A stretch of DNA of 64,000 bases from Kordiimonas sp. SCSIO 12610 (GTDB taxonomy: Bacteria; Pseudomonadota; Alphaproteobacteria; Sphingomonadales; Kordiimonadaceae): NCBI RefSeq assembly GCF_024398015.1, contig NZ_CP073747.1, positions 62,001-126,000 of the forward strand, given 5' to 3'. The notes beneath the pieces were generated by a model. The model was not told where the DNA came from and did not search any database. It was given only the letters and a program-made list of their open reading frames with translations. Positions 55,250 through 64,000 of this stretch are shown here, piece by piece; the stretch's first letter is position 1, and every line of letters begins with the position of its first letter. A program made the translations under genes and the position numbers.

Positions 55250-56191
55250 TTATGACTTACTGAATTGGCCCTGAGGTTTATAATGCACACAATATTTTGG
55301 TAAAATTGCCTCGATTGATGACGGCGTAATACCAAGTGCTTTAAATCCTTTTGACCCTTTGGCGGTAATATTATCGCTTTGCAATAACTTAATCTGATCA
55401 AGTGTTAATGGCGGGTTAGGTAACAAGCCCATAAAAAATGCCTGAAATTTCGCAATACCAAGCGGTAGGGGCACAATAGGACGATGTACATCAATGTGAT
55501 CCATCATAAAGTTCAGCATTTCACGCATGGTCATCACTTGAGGGCCGCCAAGCTCAAAGGTCATACCCTCAACGCTTTCGCCGCCATCAAGGCATTTAAC
55601 AACAGCATCCGCAACATCACCGACGAACACCGGCCGAAACTTTGTTTCCAAGCCCGGCAGTGGTAGAACTGGCAATAGCTTGGCCAATCCCGCGAAACGG
55701 TTAAAGAAACCATCTTCGTGGCCAATAACCACACTAGGTCGCAATATAGAAGCATTTGGAAACGCGTCCAGTACGGCTTGTTCACCGCGCGCCTTTGTAC
55801 GCGCATATTGTGCAGCAGACTCCTCATCAGCACCAATAGCAGACATATGAACCAGATTATTAACACCCGCTGCTGCTGCAATGCGAGCAACAGTTGCGGC
55901 ACCATCTGCCTGGAGCGCTTCAAATGTTTGTCCGCCACTATTGTGCAAAATACCGACAAGGTTAACAACGGCGTCCGCGCCTTGTATGGCACGCTCAACC
56001 GACGCTTCATTTTTAAGATTGGCCGCGATGATTTGAACCTGTCCAACATCACCTAATGGCTTTAGGAACAATGCTTCGTTCGGGCGGCGAACCGCAACGC
56101 GAACCAAATGGCCTTGAGACGCGAGGCGTTGAACAACATACCTGCCAATAAATCCTGATCCACCGAAAACTGTGATCAATCGTTTTGTCAT
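55250..56191 (-). CDS. NDUFA9-like atypical SDR (complex I-associated family)
   Basis: A 313-residue extended/atypical SDR. The NAD(P)-binding motif VFGGSGFIGRYVVQRLASQG is at the N-terminus, followed by VRVAVRRPNEALFLKPLGDVGQVQ. DAVVNLVGILHNSGGQTFEALQADGA and VHMSAIGADEESAAQYARTKARGE match alphaproteobacterial homologues of the complex I subunit NDUFA9. Bacterial members are found as single genes; a role in complex I assembly or quinone chemistry is inferred from the mitochondrial protein. It converges with uppP. Confidence 0.9.
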   Translation of the reverse strand: MTKRLITVFGGSGFIGRYVVQRLASQGHLVRVAVRRPNEALFLKPLGDVGQVQIIAANLKNEASVERAIQGADAVVNLVGILHNSGGQTFEALQADGAATVARIAAAAGVNNLVHMSAIGADEESAAQYARTKARGEQAVLDAFPNASILRPSVVIGHEDGFFNRFAGLAKLLPVLPLPGLETKFRPVFVGDVADAVVKCLDGGESVEGMTFELGGPQVMTMREMLNFMMDHIDVHRPIVPLPLGIAKFQAFFMGLLPNPPLTLDQIKLLQSDNITAKGSKGFKALGITPSSIEAILPKYCVHYKPQGQFSKS

Positions 56192-56686
56192 GAATTATAA
56201 CTCCCAGCGGAATATTATCTGAATCAAAGCGGTTATAGCGCAATGCCTGATAGCAAGCCACGGAATTTTACGAAAGCCCTAAATTATCCCTCTAACGTGA
56301 TATCCAATCAATGTAATGGTTCGGAGATGATTCTATTCGGAAATACCTCAAAGCCTGTGTGCAACCATATTCCAAAGCTCATCACCTCCCGGCGCTATTC
56401 CTGTGGGTGCTGTTTATAGTAAACCATCAGTTGACTATAAAATATGCAATCATAACAGAATTTCTGACCCCACTTTTGACTGATACATTGCCAGGCCAAA
56501 GTATACTGACAGTTTACACATACTATAATAGCCCAAAATCATTCAATTTTGCTAAACTCTTATTAACTTTTTAGTTGTTTAATAGAACCGTAAATCAGTA
56601 AAGGAAATATAGTTACTATCTCATTCTGAATATATAGGGATATTGTTAAATATTCCATCTTTGCACTTTCACCAGGGGGGTCGAAA
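56192..56686. other. Intergenic region upstream of the chemotaxis-like operon
   Basis: Nearly 500 bases without a convincing gene; the longest frame (about 70 residues, plus strand) has no ribosome site or recognisable protein. The right third is strongly AT-rich and ends in the strong site AGGGGGG before the PAS gene, so the operon promoter is probably there. No clear repeat or hairpin was found. Confidence 0.5.
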
Positions 56687-57217
56687 ATGAGCAAATATAC
56701 AGTTACACCCGTCGATGAGGCGATCCATTTCGGTAAAGACGAAATTATTGTTTCAAAGACAGACCTTAAGGGTCGCTTATTGTACGCAAACGATGTTTTT
56801 TGCCGCGTTGCAGAAATGACAACTAGCGAAGTTATTGGCAAACCCCATAGCATCATTCGTCACCCCGATATGCCGCGAACTATTTTTAAGCTTCTGTGGG
56901 AAACCATTCAAAATGGTGAAGAAATATTTGCGTTTGTAAAGAACATGTCCAAGACAGGAAAATACTATTGGGTTATCGCCCATGTAACGCCAAGTTTTGA
57001 CCAGCAAGGCCAGATCATCGGATATCATTCCAATCGACGTCGTCCCTCAGACCTTGGTATCGCTCAGATCTCTGGGATTTATGACCAACTTCTTTCTGAA
57101 GAACTAAAGCATACCAACAGCAAGCAGGGCCTGATTGCAGGGGAAAACTTATTGCATTCAATGTTGAAGGAAAAGTCCCAGACTTACTCTCAATTCGTCT
57201 GGTCGATAGGAGAATAA
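56687..57217 (+). CDS. Aer-type PAS-domain protein (stand-alone)
   Basis: A 176-residue soluble protein consisting of one PAS domain (about residues 18-120) and a helical tail. The PAS resembles that of the aerotaxis receptor Aer: [50 protein letters not shown], then [17 protein letters not shown] and [11 protein letters not shown]. In Aer this domain binds FAD and senses redox state; here there is no transducer on the same chain, but a soluble MCP starts two bases after the stop. The two proteins probably form a split receptor. Strong ribosome site AGGGGGG. Confidence 0.85.
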   Translation: MSKYTVTPVDEAIHFGKDEIIVSKTDLKGRLLYANDVFCRVAEMTTSEVIGKPHSIIRHPDMPRTIFKLLWETIQNGEEIFAFVKNMSKTGKYYWVIAHVTPSFDQQGQIIGYHSNRRRPSDLGIAQISGIYDQLLSEELKHTNSKQGLIAGENLLHSMLKEKSQTYSQFVWSIGE

Positions 57218-57219
57218 CA

Positions 57220-58452
57220 ATGTTGGATATTTTCAGAACTACAACAACAAACCCCTCTGCACCTACGGTACAGAGCGATTATGATGAAATGAAGGATCGT
57301 CTTGATCTCTATGAAAGAGCTTTTGAAGAGATCAAAAATGTAGCAAGTAATGTCTCCAAGGGCGACTTCAGTGCCCGTATTGTAAACTGGGACGAATATG
57401 ACCAACTGTCTGAAACCCTTGCCGCCTTAAATCAATCATATGACCTTGCTGATGCTTTTATTCGTGAGGCAAGCGCATCTCTTCAGGCGGCGCTTAGAAA
57501 AGAATATCACCGAGTTTTTCTTGAGCAGGGGATTTTAGGCGATCTTGGTCGAGGGGCCAGAATTATTAATGACGCTTCAGCGGCGATGAAAGAAGCTGAA
57601 GAAAATCATATTAAGCTCGTAAATGAATTAGCGGAAAGCTTTGAAAAAGAAGTATTAGCAGCAGTTGATTCGGTTGCTGAGCTTGCCAACCGTACAAAAG
57701 AGAATGCTTCAAAGCTGCAGCAAAACTCGGAAGACAATCAAGCGCAAGCAAACTCCGTAGCCGCAGCGGCAGAGCAGGCATCCGTCAATGTACAAACCGT
57801 AGCAGCAGCCTCGGAAGAATTATCTGCATCCGTGGAAGAGATTGCAAAACAAGTTAACAGGTCTTCACAGCGGTCCTCTGAGGCATCAGAATCTGCAAGC
57901 AACACTAATGATACCATTGGGGAACTCGCTGAAGCTTCCAAAACAATTGGAGATGTGGTCGGACTTATTAATGATATTGCTGATCAAACCAATTTACTTG
58001 CTCTTAATGCAACAATCGAAGCAGCAAGGGCTGGTGATGCGGGAAAAGGGTTTGCCGTTGTAGCCAGCGAAGTAAAATCCCTAGCTCAGCAGACATCTAC
58101 AGCAACAGGCGATATTGGTGTCCAAATCAAAGATATCCAGGATAAAACCGGTCTATCGGTTAACGCCATTCTGGATATTGCAAAAGTGATTGATGAATTG
58201 AATGAAATCGCTAGCTCTATTGCTGCTGCAACAGAAGAGCAGTCAAGCGCCACAATTGAGATCAGCCGCAATATTCAGGAAGCCTCGCAAGGAACAGACG
58301 AGGTTTCAACCAGCATACAACAAGTGAGTCAAACCGTAGCAGACACCCTTGAGATGGCTTCCGAGCTTAAATCATCTGCACTTGAAATGCAGGACCAGAT
58401 GGCGGCAGTGAAAAAACAATCGCTCAAATTCGTGAATTCCATTCGTGCCTGA
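57220..58452 (+). CDS. Soluble methyl-accepting chemotaxis protein
   Basis: A 410-residue MCP without any membrane segment. Residues of about 20-130 form a HAMP-like helical region ([19 protein letters not shown] ... [22 protein letters not shown]). The rest is the long antiparallel coiled coil with the CheA/CheW-binding tip [41 protein letters not shown]. No CheR/CheB-docking pentapeptide is seen at the C-terminus. It lies two bases after the lone PAS protein and overlaps the histidine kinase gene by eight, so input from the PAS protein is likely. Confidence 0.92.
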   Translation: MLDIFRTTTTNPSAPTVQSDYDEMKDRLDLYERAFEEIKNVASNVSKGDFSARIVNWDEYDQLSETLAALNQSYDLADAFIREASASLQAALRKEYHRVFLEQGILGDLGRGARIINDASAAMKEAEENHIKLVNELAESFEKEVLAAVDSVAELANRTKENASKLQQNSEDNQAQANSVAAAAEQASVNVQTVAAASEELSASVEEIAKQVNRSSQRSSEASESASNTNDTIGELAEASKTIGDVVGLINDIADQTNLLALNATIEAARAGDAGKGFAVVASEVKSLAQQTSTATGDIGVQIKDIQDKTGLSVNAILDIAKVIDELNEIASSIAAATEEQSSATIEISRNIQEASQGTDEVSTSIQQVSQTVADTLEMASELKSSALEMQDQMAAVKKQSLKFVNSIRA

Positions 58453-60022
58453 TAAAGATAGTAAAATACAGCAGGCCCTGAGCTTTGCAGCGCGAGAAGG
58501 ATGGTCCAGAAAGCCTGAGTTGTTTCTGGAAAAGGCAACCCAATTCCTTTGCACCCTTTTGGGCGTAAAATATGCTTTTGTCGCACTAAAAATCAAAGGA
58601 ACATCCACCGCAAAGACCATAGCTATAGCCGCTGATGGGGAAATTATTGATAATTTTGACTATGAATTAACGGGTGCTCCTTGTGAAAACGCTGTTTCAT
58701 TTGGTTACTGTGAATGCCCATCGGGGGTGACGCAAGAATTCCCGAGAGACACGTTGCTTCAAGAGATGGGTATAGAGAGTTATTTGGGATTTGCTCTGGA
58801 GGGACGGTCTGGTGAAGCTCGCTCCATTTTTGCCATAATGGATGATAAGCCACTCCAAGATGCTGTTGTAGCACGAAATATCCTGAAGATCCTATCACAT
58901 AGGGTTGCAGCAATTATTGTGCACCTTGAAAATGATCAGCTAATCAGCAACAAAATACAAGAGCTCGAAAGCTTTAGAAGAGCTATGGATGCGCAAGCCA
59001 TCGTGTCTATTGCCGATAAAGCAGGAAATATCATTTATGTGAATGATATATTTTGTGAGATCAGTGGATATAGACGTGATGAACTAATCGGCCAAAATCA
59101 CCGTATTCTAAAATCAGGTCAGCATACCCCAGAGTTCTATCAAGATATATGGAAAACCATCTCGGCAGGTAAAATTTGGCAAGGTGTTATCCAAAACAAA
59201 ACAAAACAGAACAAACCTTATTGGGTTAAATCGACCATTGTACCTGAACTGAATGAAAACGGCATACCTGTAAGATATGTATCGATTCGAACTGATATAA
59301 CAGCCGAATATGAAAGACTGGATAAAAGCACAGCCGCAAACAACGCAAAACAGCGTTTTTTAACATCAATTAGCCATGAATTTAGGACCCCATTAAACGC
59401 TGCATACGGGTATTTACAAGTTGTTCAACACAATTCCGCACTTCCACCCACGGCCCAGGAACAACTGACAGAAGCTTTGAAAGCAATTGAGACCCTAACC
59501 GATTTAACAGATAGTGTAGTCTACTTTGCAAGCGGATCTCATCTAAAATTGGATGTTCGGGGTCAGATTAATATCTGCGATATTTTCAAATCTTGCAGAG
59601 ATAAATATGGCACACAACTTAAGGCGCGCGGATTATTACTGAAGCTAAACTGTGGACCTGATCTTACTATAAGTCATCATAAAAATCCTATTAGCGAAAT
59701 TTTGGAGCGTTATCTCTCTAATGCAATCAAATATTGTGAACATGGCGGCGTAATTGAGTTGAAAGCCGAATACATAGACAAACACAAGCTTCGCCTCTCC
59801 GTTAAGAACGATGGTAAGGGCCTTGTTGAAAATGATAACAATCTTTTCGAAGCTTTCGAGAAGGCAGACCAAATGGCGGGCAGTCAATCTGGTTTAGGTT
59901 TAGGCCTGTATATTGTTGCGCAGACGGCTCAGGTTATAGATGCTAAAGTTGGCTATGAAAATAACCCAGGGCCTGGCGCTAAATTCTGGGTTGATATCCA
60001 AGAGAGTGGGGGCTCAGCTTGA
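58445..60022 (+). CDS. GAF-PAS sensor histidine kinase
   Basis: A 525-residue cytosolic kinase. An N-terminal GAF-like domain (about 15-165) contains [16 protein letters not shown], with clustered cysteines, and [12 protein letters not shown]; a PAS domain (about 180-285) reads [35 protein letters not shown] and ends in a PAC-like [15 protein letters not shown]. The phospho-acceptor is His311 in [11 protein letters not shown]; the ATPase has N box [19 protein letters not shown] and GLGLGLYIV. Translation begins at GTG overlapping the MCP stop. The receiver next to it starts inside its own stop region and is the likely partner. Confidence 0.92.
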   Translation: MPDKDSKIQQALSFAAREGWSRKPELFLEKATQFLCTLLGVKYAFVALKIKGTSTAKTIAIAADGEIIDNFDYELTGAPCENAVSFGYCECPSGVTQEFPRDTLLQEMGIESYLGFALEGRSGEARSIFAIMDDKPLQDAVVARNILKILSHRVAAIIVHLENDQLISNKIQELESFRRAMDAQAIVSIADKAGNIIYVNDIFCEISGYRRDELIGQNHRILKSGQHTPEFYQDIWKTISAGKIWQGVIQNKTKQNKPYWVKSTIVPELNENGIPVRYVSIRTDITAEYERLDKSTAANNAKQRFLTSISHEFRTPLNAAYGYLQVVQHNSALPPTAQEQLTEALKAIETLTDLTDSVVYFASGSHLKLDVRGQINICDIFKSCRDKYGTQLKARGLLLKLNCGPDLTISHHKNPISEILERYLSNAIKYCEHGGVIELKAEYIDKHKLRLSVKNDGKGLVENDNNLFEAFEKADQMAGSQSGLGLGLYIVAQTAQVIDAKVGYENNPGPGAKFWVDIQESGGSA

Positions 60023-60402
60023 AAATACTGTACGTAGAAGACATAGAAATCAATTTCAAAGTCATGCAGGCCATGACAAGTGCTCTAGGTCTGCAAACAT
60101 TAGATCATGCTGAAAATGGGCATAGTGCCCTGAATATGTGCCAAGACATTGAATATGATTTGATATTTATGGATATAAATCTGCCGGATATCTCCGGCCT
60201 TAAAGTCACTGAACACATTAAATGCAGCACATTGAACAAAAACACCCCTATTATAGCGGTCAGCGCAGATGTTACGGCAACCACCCGTGAAGCAGCAATT
60301 GAAGTAGGGTGCGATGATTATCTTACAAAACCTGTAAATATGACAATTTTAAAAGATACACTTGATAAGATAATTGACCCTCAATTCGCTACCCAACCGT
60401 AA
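60019..60402 (+). CDS. Single-domain response regulator (CheY-like receiver)
   Basis: A 127-residue receiver without output domain. Asp52 in LIFMDINLPD is the phosphorylation site, the acidic pair is Glu7-Asp8 in YVEDIE, and KPV with the conserved lysine follows DDYLT. Translation starts at TTG, overlapping the kinase gene by four bases, which indicates tight coupling to it. Such lone receivers either act on the motor like CheY or pass phosphate to an HPt protein; this one has neither in its operon. It closes the PAS-MCP-kinase-receiver set. Confidence 0.93.
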   Translation: MKILYVEDIEINFKVMQAMTSALGLQTLDHAENGHSALNMCQDIEYDLIFMDINLPDISGLKVTEHIKCSTLNKNTPIIAVSADVTATTREAAIEVGCDDYLTKPVNMTILKDTLDKIIDPQFATQP

Positions 60403-60467
60403 ATAAGGCTATTGGTTACAATTGATCCAGCTATAGTCAGTCAACCTGGCTCTCGAGTATACATCGA

Positions 60468-60866
60468 TTATGTGTTCTCCAATTTTTGGCGTATTTTGAT
60501 TAATAGGAATAACGAGAGGATGCAGACCACTATCTCATATCCAAGTAACGAATAAATTGTCTCTTGCGGCGGGCCGGCCTGTATTAAACTTGCGATACGG
60601 CCAAGGGCAAATCCCCCCATAACAAGCGACAATAGCGCCAGCATATCCAAACGTCGGTGCGCTTTTACACCGCCCCAGCCCCACAAGGCGGCCAAGACCA
60701 ATGAAACACCCCCATATGAAGCCCGTAGCATATTGTCCATACTGGGGTCCGATGCCGTTAAACCGTAGTTACCCAGCAATAGATCTGGATCATATAGATA
60801 TGCCAGGCCAATCAAACCCATAACGACCGAATTAATGATTAAAACAACTGAAGCAAAACGGGTCAT
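60468..60866 (-). CDS. DUF4345-like integral membrane protein
   Basis: A 132-residue protein with four hydrophobic segments, beginning VVLIINSVVMGLIGLAYLYDPDLLLGNYGL and containing MLRASYGGVSLVLAALWGWGGV and a terminal YEIVVCILSLFLLI. The pattern fits the DUF4345 family of small membrane proteins, whose function is unknown. It is divergent from an HxlR regulator 102 bases away, which may control it. Confidence 0.78.
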   Translation of the reverse strand: MTRFASVVLIINSVVMGLIGLAYLYDPDLLLGNYGLTASDPSMDNMLRASYGGVSLVLAALWGWGGVKAHRRLDMLALLSLVMGGFALGRIASLIQAGPPQETIYSLLGYEIVVCILSLFLLIKIRQKLENT

Positions 60867-60968
60867 ATATTTTCTCTTAATTTACATTTTCTTCAAAAAT
60901 AACTAAAGTATAGTAATGGTCAATAGAGTTACTTATAGGTAAGTTTTGAGCATTCAGAGGATTACGAG

Positions 60969-61367
60969 ATGCCAGAGAAAAATAATCAGCAAACTGTGTT
61001 TCTATATGACGATCCAGATTGTCCAATTAGACGACTGGCATCCGAGGTTGGTAGTAAATGGCAAATGCTAACGGTGTTTGCCCTTGCTTGCGGACCAGTA
61101 AGACACAATCAGTTACTCGATCGCATTGAGGGAATATCCCCAAAAATGCTGAGTAGTACCTTAAAGTCTTTACAGCGGGACGGTTTTATCAACCGGATAG
61201 CCTACCCGGCAGTTCCACCACATGTAGAATATTCACTGACCGAGATGGGCAAAGGTCTATTGCACCACCTGAACAACCTCGTGCAATGGAATTATAATCA
61301 TCTGGATGAGATTAAAGCAGCCCAAGAAACTTTTGATATGGAAAAAAACAAAATTCGAATTGGCTGA
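60969..61367 (+). CDS. HxlR-family transcriptional regulator
   Basis: A 132-residue winged-helix regulator of the HxlR/MarR-like type. The family pattern CPIRRLASEVGSKWQMLTVFAL...GPVRHNQLLDRIEGISPKMLSSTLKSLQRDGFINR is complete, with the wing in PHVEYSLTEMGKGL. The N-terminal cysteine (DDPDCPIRR) is the position used for aldehyde or redox sensing in some relatives. The divergent DUF4345 gene is the most likely target; a VOC-family gene lies just beyond. Confidence 0.93.
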   Translation: MPEKNNQQTVFLYDDPDCPIRRLASEVGSKWQMLTVFALACGPVRHNQLLDRIEGISPKMLSSTLKSLQRDGFINRIAYPAVPPHVEYSLTEMGKGLLHHLNNLVQWNYNHLDEIKAAQETFDMEKNKIRIG

Positions 61368-61374
61368 AAACATC

Positions 61375-61421
61375 AAAGCCAGAGCAGTTTTAAAAGGGTA
61401 ACACCTTATTGCTCTGGCTTT
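61375..61421. terminator. Hairpin between the HxlR and VOC genes
   Basis: A perfect 12-bp stem (AAAGCCAGAGCA with TGCTCTGGCTTT) encloses a 23-base loop. Neither side carries a long T run, so it may act as a weak bidirectional terminator for the converging genes or protect their 3' ends. Confidence 0.4.
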
Positions 61422-61448
61422 CGTATTTGAGTTAAATTAATTCGCTGA

Positions 61449-61829
61449 TTAACTCATGAGATGTAAGGCGCAAATCTTATTACCAGAAGGGTCACGAAGG
61501 TACGCTAAATACATCTGTGTTGTGTCATTGCCGCGAACACCTGGTGGATCTTCAATCGCAGTACCGCCATTTTCAAGTCCAGCTTTGTGCCAGGCATCAG
61601 CAGTTTCAGGGCTATCAACCGAGAAACCAATTGTGCTGCCATTTGCGGCTGTTGCCGGGTTGCCGTCAATCGGTTTACTTAAAGAGAAAATCCCTGTTTT
61701 TTCGTAATAAAAACAACGGCCTTTCTCATCGATAACACCCGGCCTGTATCCAAGAACGCCCAAAATAGCATCATAAAAGCGCTTAGATTCTTCAATGTCA
61801 TTAGCGCCGAGCATAATATGACTAAACAT
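61449..61829 (-). CDS. VOC-superfamily (glyoxalase/bleomycin-resistance-like) protein
   Basis: A 126-residue vicinal-oxygen-chelate protein. It starts MFSHIMLGANDIEESKRFYDAIL, with the histidine and aspartate usual at the first strand, and the second module has TIGFSVDSPETADAWHKAGLENGG and MYLAYLRDPSGNKICALHL, placing the metal-binding Glu/His positions at the ends of strands. Members bind divalent metals and act as lyases, dioxygenases or drug-binding proteins; the substrate is not readable. Confidence 0.9.
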   Translation of the reverse strand: MFSHIMLGANDIEESKRFYDAILGVLGYRPGVIDEKGRCFYYEKTGIFSLSKPIDGNPATAANGSTIGFSVDSPETADAWHKAGLENGGTAIEDPPGVRGNDTTQMYLAYLRDPSGNKICALHLMS

Positions 61830-61957
61830 AACCTCTACCTCTTTTTATTTACCACTAGGGAGTTTATGCGGGGCATAAAAGATTAAGTCAATAAATCAGA
61901 ATAGCATTTTGATTTCAAATGCTTTGCAGATAGATTCAATCATGTTTTCTGATTAAA

Positions 61958-62032
61958 TGGAGCGGGCGATGAGATTCGAACTCACGACCCCAACCTTGGC
62001 AAGGTTGTGCTCTACCCCTGAGCTACGCCCGC
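61958..62032 (-). tRNA. tRNA-Gly (anticodon GCC)
   Basis: On the minus strand the acceptor GCGGGCG pairs perfectly with CGCCCGC, followed by T and an encoded CCA. The D arm is AGCTCAGGGGTAGAGC, the anticodon stem CAACC/GGTTG encloses loop TTGCCAA, and TTCGAATCT forms the T loop. The anticodon GCC reads GGC and GGU. No other gene is apparent in the flanking 370-base gap. Confidence 0.95.
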
Positions 62033-62202
62033 TCAACACGTAAGGGGTAACAAACCGTTCGGCTTGCGTGGCGGGATAATAGCTATAGACTTTTCCTTTG
62101 CAACATTTATTTTCATTTTTTTACAAAATTGATGTAAGCTATTAATTTTAAAAGTAAAATTACTCACTAACATTTACCTTAATAACCAAATCAAGGACTG
62201 AT

Positions 62203-62703
62203 ATGCCTTATCCAGCGAGTGAATCTGATTTAATGGAATTCCTGAAGAAATTGGAAATTCAGACAGAAACCGTTTCACACCCTCCTGTTCATACGGTTGA
62301 GGATGCTCAGAGTTTACGGGGCGAAATACAGGGTGGGCATTGTAAATGTCTTTTTATTCGCGATAAGAAAAAAAGACGCGCCCTTATTGTTATGGATGAA
62401 AATAAACAAGCCGACCTAAAGGCCGTCGCCCAGATACTCGGTTTAGGGAGAATATCCTTTGGCAGTAGCAATAGCATGATGGATATGCTCGGCGTAAAAC
62501 CGGGCTCGGTAACACCATTTGGCCTTATAAATGCTATGGATCGATATCCCGACATTATCATTGCACTGGATCAAGGCATGTTAGAGAACGAGTATCTAAA
62601 TTATCATCCTTTACATAATGCCGCGACAACAACTATTAGATCAGATGATTTGCTAAAATTTATTGCCGCAACCGGTTATCGCCCACAAATCATAGAAATT
62701 TAG
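62203..62703 (+). CDS. ProX/YbaK-family aminoacyl-tRNA deacylase
   Basis: A 166-residue single-domain protein related to the editing domain of prolyl-tRNA synthetase (INS/YbaK family). Signature parts are ETVSHPPVHTVEDAQSLRGEIQGGHCKCLFIRDKKKR, with Lys in KCLFIRDKK, and GSVTPFGLINA; these fit the ProXp-ala/PrdX subgroup, which removes alanine mischarged on tRNA-Pro. It acts free in the cytosol, cleaning up ProRS errors. No signal or extra domain is present. Confidence 0.9.
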   Translation: MPYPASESDLMEFLKKLEIQTETVSHPPVHTVEDAQSLRGEIQGGHCKCLFIRDKKKRRALIVMDENKQADLKAVAQILGLGRISFGSSNSMMDMLGVKPGSVTPFGLINAMDRYPDIIIALDQGMLENEYLNYHPLHNAATTTIRSDDLLKFIAATGYRPQIIEI

Positions 62704-62813
62704 GCGAATATAAACTTCTTACTGGCGTATCCTATCCGGACTCATTATTGTCCCGACATGAATAAACCATCAGGTTTAACGGTTGATTTATCACACAATC
62801 AGATGAGCATAAA

Positions 62814-63749
62814 ATGGAACACCAATCTCCAGCGCCGACAGCGACTAGCGACACGTCAACATTGATCAAAGATACAAACCTACAAGGGTTCGGCGAGGAT
62901 GTGATTACAGCGTCTATGCAAAGACCTGTTATCGTTGATTTCTGGGCAGATTGGTGCGGACCATGCAAGCAGTTAATGCCTGCCTTAGAGGCTGCGGTAA
63001 CCGAAGCCGCTGGCGCGGTTACACTGGTTAAGGTAAATGCCGATCAAAACCAGGCACTTTGCGGGCAACTACAGGTGCAAAGTTTGCCAACAGTGCTCGC
63101 CTTCTGGCAAGGTCAACCAGTAGACGGGTTTCAAGGCGCCGTTCCGCCCTCTCAGATTAAAGCCTTCATTGATCGCCTGATTGAAATCAGTGGTGGCGCA
63201 CAACAATCAAACCCAATTGATGCTGCATTGGAACAAATAGACGCGCTATATGATGCAGGTGAATATATGCAGGTTGTGCAAGGGTGTCAGCAGGTACTCG
63301 GGCATGAACCAGGAAACATAGGCACAGTTATCCGATTGGGAGACGCCCTTTTGAAAATGGGTGAAACCGATCAAGCGAAAACAATCCTGACACAGCTCGA
63401 CCCTAACGCCATTAATGATAAAGACCTAAAGGCACGCTTAGAACGCCTGAACACAGCACTTGAACTATCGGCACAAGCAGAAAGCGCCGGTGATATCGAA
63501 GAACTTGAGCGCGCTATCGAGGCTGATAGCACCAATTATCAAGCGCGTTATGACCTTGCGCTTGCTCATCAGGCGAAAGGTAATCTGGAAGCAGGCGCAG
63601 ATGCCCTGCTCGCTATCATTATGCGCGACCGCGAATGGAACGAAGATGCGGCTCGAAAACATCTCCTGAAATTGTTTGAAGTTGAAGGTGCGGATAGTCC
63701 GTTCACTCTAAAGTATCGTAGAAGATTATCATCAATCCTCTTTAGCTAA
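62814..63749 (+). CDS. Thioredoxin-TPR protein (CnoX/YbbN-like)
   Basis: A 311-residue protein. The N-terminal thioredoxin domain has VDFWADWCGPCKQ with Cys48 and Cys51 both present (E. coli CnoX lacks this active CGPC and reads SQHC). Residues of about 135-311 are TPR-like helical repeats (YMQVVQGCQQVLGHEPGNIGTVIRLGDALLKMGE, TNYQARYDLALAHQAKGNLEAGADALLAI). Relatives act as a holdase that hands substrates to chaperonin, or as a redox-active thioredoxin. The LON-domain gene starts 10 bases beyond the stop, suggesting co-transcription. Confidence 0.93.
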   Translation: MEHQSPAPTATSDTSTLIKDTNLQGFGEDVITASMQRPVIVDFWADWCGPCKQLMPALEAAVTEAAGAVTLVKVNADQNQALCGQLQVQSLPTVLAFWQGQPVDGFQGAVPPSQIKAFIDRLIEISGGAQQSNPIDAALEQIDALYDAGEYMQVVQGCQQVLGHEPGNIGTVIRLGDALLKMGETDQAKTILTQLDPNAINDKDLKARLERLNTALELSAQAESAGDIEELERAIEADSTNYQARYDLALAHQAKGNLEAGADALLAIIMRDREWNEDAARKHLLKLFEVEGADSPFTLKYRRRLSSILFS

Positions 63750-63759
63750 GGCCCAAAGA

Positions 63760-64000
63760 ATGGAAGAAACGGTTAATCCCTTTACATTACCAAAAACAAT
63801 TCCATTGTTTCCCTTGCCGGGCGCAACTCTTCTGCCGAGGTGCAATCTTCCGCTCAATATTTTCGAACCTCGCTACCTCAAGATGATAGAAGATGCCTCA
63901 ATGACCAATAATTTGATTGGCATGGTGCAACCATTGAAAGGCGTTTTAGACAGTAAAACCCCTGAACTATTTTCAATAGGATGTGTTGGCCACATCGAAC
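63760..64000 (+). CDS. LON-type substrate-binding domain protein, 5' part
   Basis: The first 80 residues of a protein cut by the window end. PLFPLPGATLLPRCNLPLNIFEPRYLKMIEDA and GMVQPL match the N-terminal LON domain. In alphaproteobacteria the gene next to the thioredoxin-TPR gene is usually a short (about 200-residue) LON peptidase substrate-binding protein, not full Lon; the end is needed to decide. It follows the upstream gene by 10 bases and is probably in its operon. Confidence 0.88.
   Translation, partial: MEETVNPFTLPKTIPLFPLPGATLLPRCNLPLNIFEPRYLKMIEDASMTNNLIGMVQPLKGVLDSKTPELFSIGCVGHIE

Noticed and set aside
56359-56574. Plus-strand frame of 71 codons in the gap before the PAS gene
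   Set aside because: No ribosome site, no recognisable family and a composition like non-coding AT-rich DNA.

Overview
The window reads as chromosomal DNA of an alphaproteobacterium. It carries CarD, the 7Fe ferredoxin FdxA, a SUV3-like helicase, CobS/CobT, an EpsC-type serine acetyltransferase, AcnA next to a DUF1223 protein and a cytosolic Aer-like chemotaxis module. The gene arrangements around rpmB-cobT-cobS-bolA and helicase-S4-fdxA-carD are familiar from that class. Moderate GC and many sulfur, phosphate and redox genes would fit a marine heterotroph, possibly near Kordiimonadales. That placement is inference; no rRNA gene is present to test it.

Layout. 1-8 kb: the 3' end of yidC with engB, a small HPt protein and a DUF3253 protein, a lipoprotein with three FKBP domains, a FemAB/GNAT-like transferase, a ZIP-like metal transporter, an SDR and an AI-2E family permease. 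8-11 kb: cysteine synthesis (epsC-cysK) and a PlsC-like acyltransferase. 11-14.3 kb: PilZ protein, then an ArsR-type regulator, beta-carbonic anhydrase and SulP transporter in one likely operon. 14.4-19.5 kb: an M16 peptidase and a penicillin-acylase-type lipoprotein. 19.6-24.4 kb: pstSCAB-phoU behind a clear three-unit PHO box. 24.5-27.5 kb: a flavoprotein, tRNA-Arg, a peroxiredoxin and a nuclease-fold protein that appears to have lost its active site. 27.5-32.2 kb: carD, fdxA, S4 protein and SUV3-like helicase on the minus strand.

32.3-38.2 kb: an AT-rich gene for a membrane-tethered dCTP deaminase/dUTPase-fold protein lacking the deaminase glutamate, then rpmB, a phytase-like esterase, cobT, cobS and bolA. 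38.2-39.7 kb is a small accessory patch with two short ORFs and a DUF4846 exported protein. 39.8-48 kb: acnA, DUF1223, a DEAD-box helicase, a beta-propeller protein, queG and a GST. 48-56 kb: gltDB, uppP and an NDUFA9-like protein. 56.7-60.4 kb: a tightly overlapping signalling cassette made of a lone Aer-type PAS protein, a soluble MCP, a GAF-PAS histidine kinase and a lone receiver. 60.4-64 kb: DUF4345/HxlR divergent pair, VOC protein, tRNA-Gly, a ProX-like deacylase, a thioredoxin-TPR protein and the start of a LON-domain protein.

No CRISPR array, insertion sequence, integrase or prophage was seen. The most unusual items are the inactive-looking DCD/dUTPase-fold membrane protein, the split Aer-like signalling operon, the regulator-carbonic anhydrase-SulP operon with a palindromic operator candidate, and the triple-FKBP lipoprotein.
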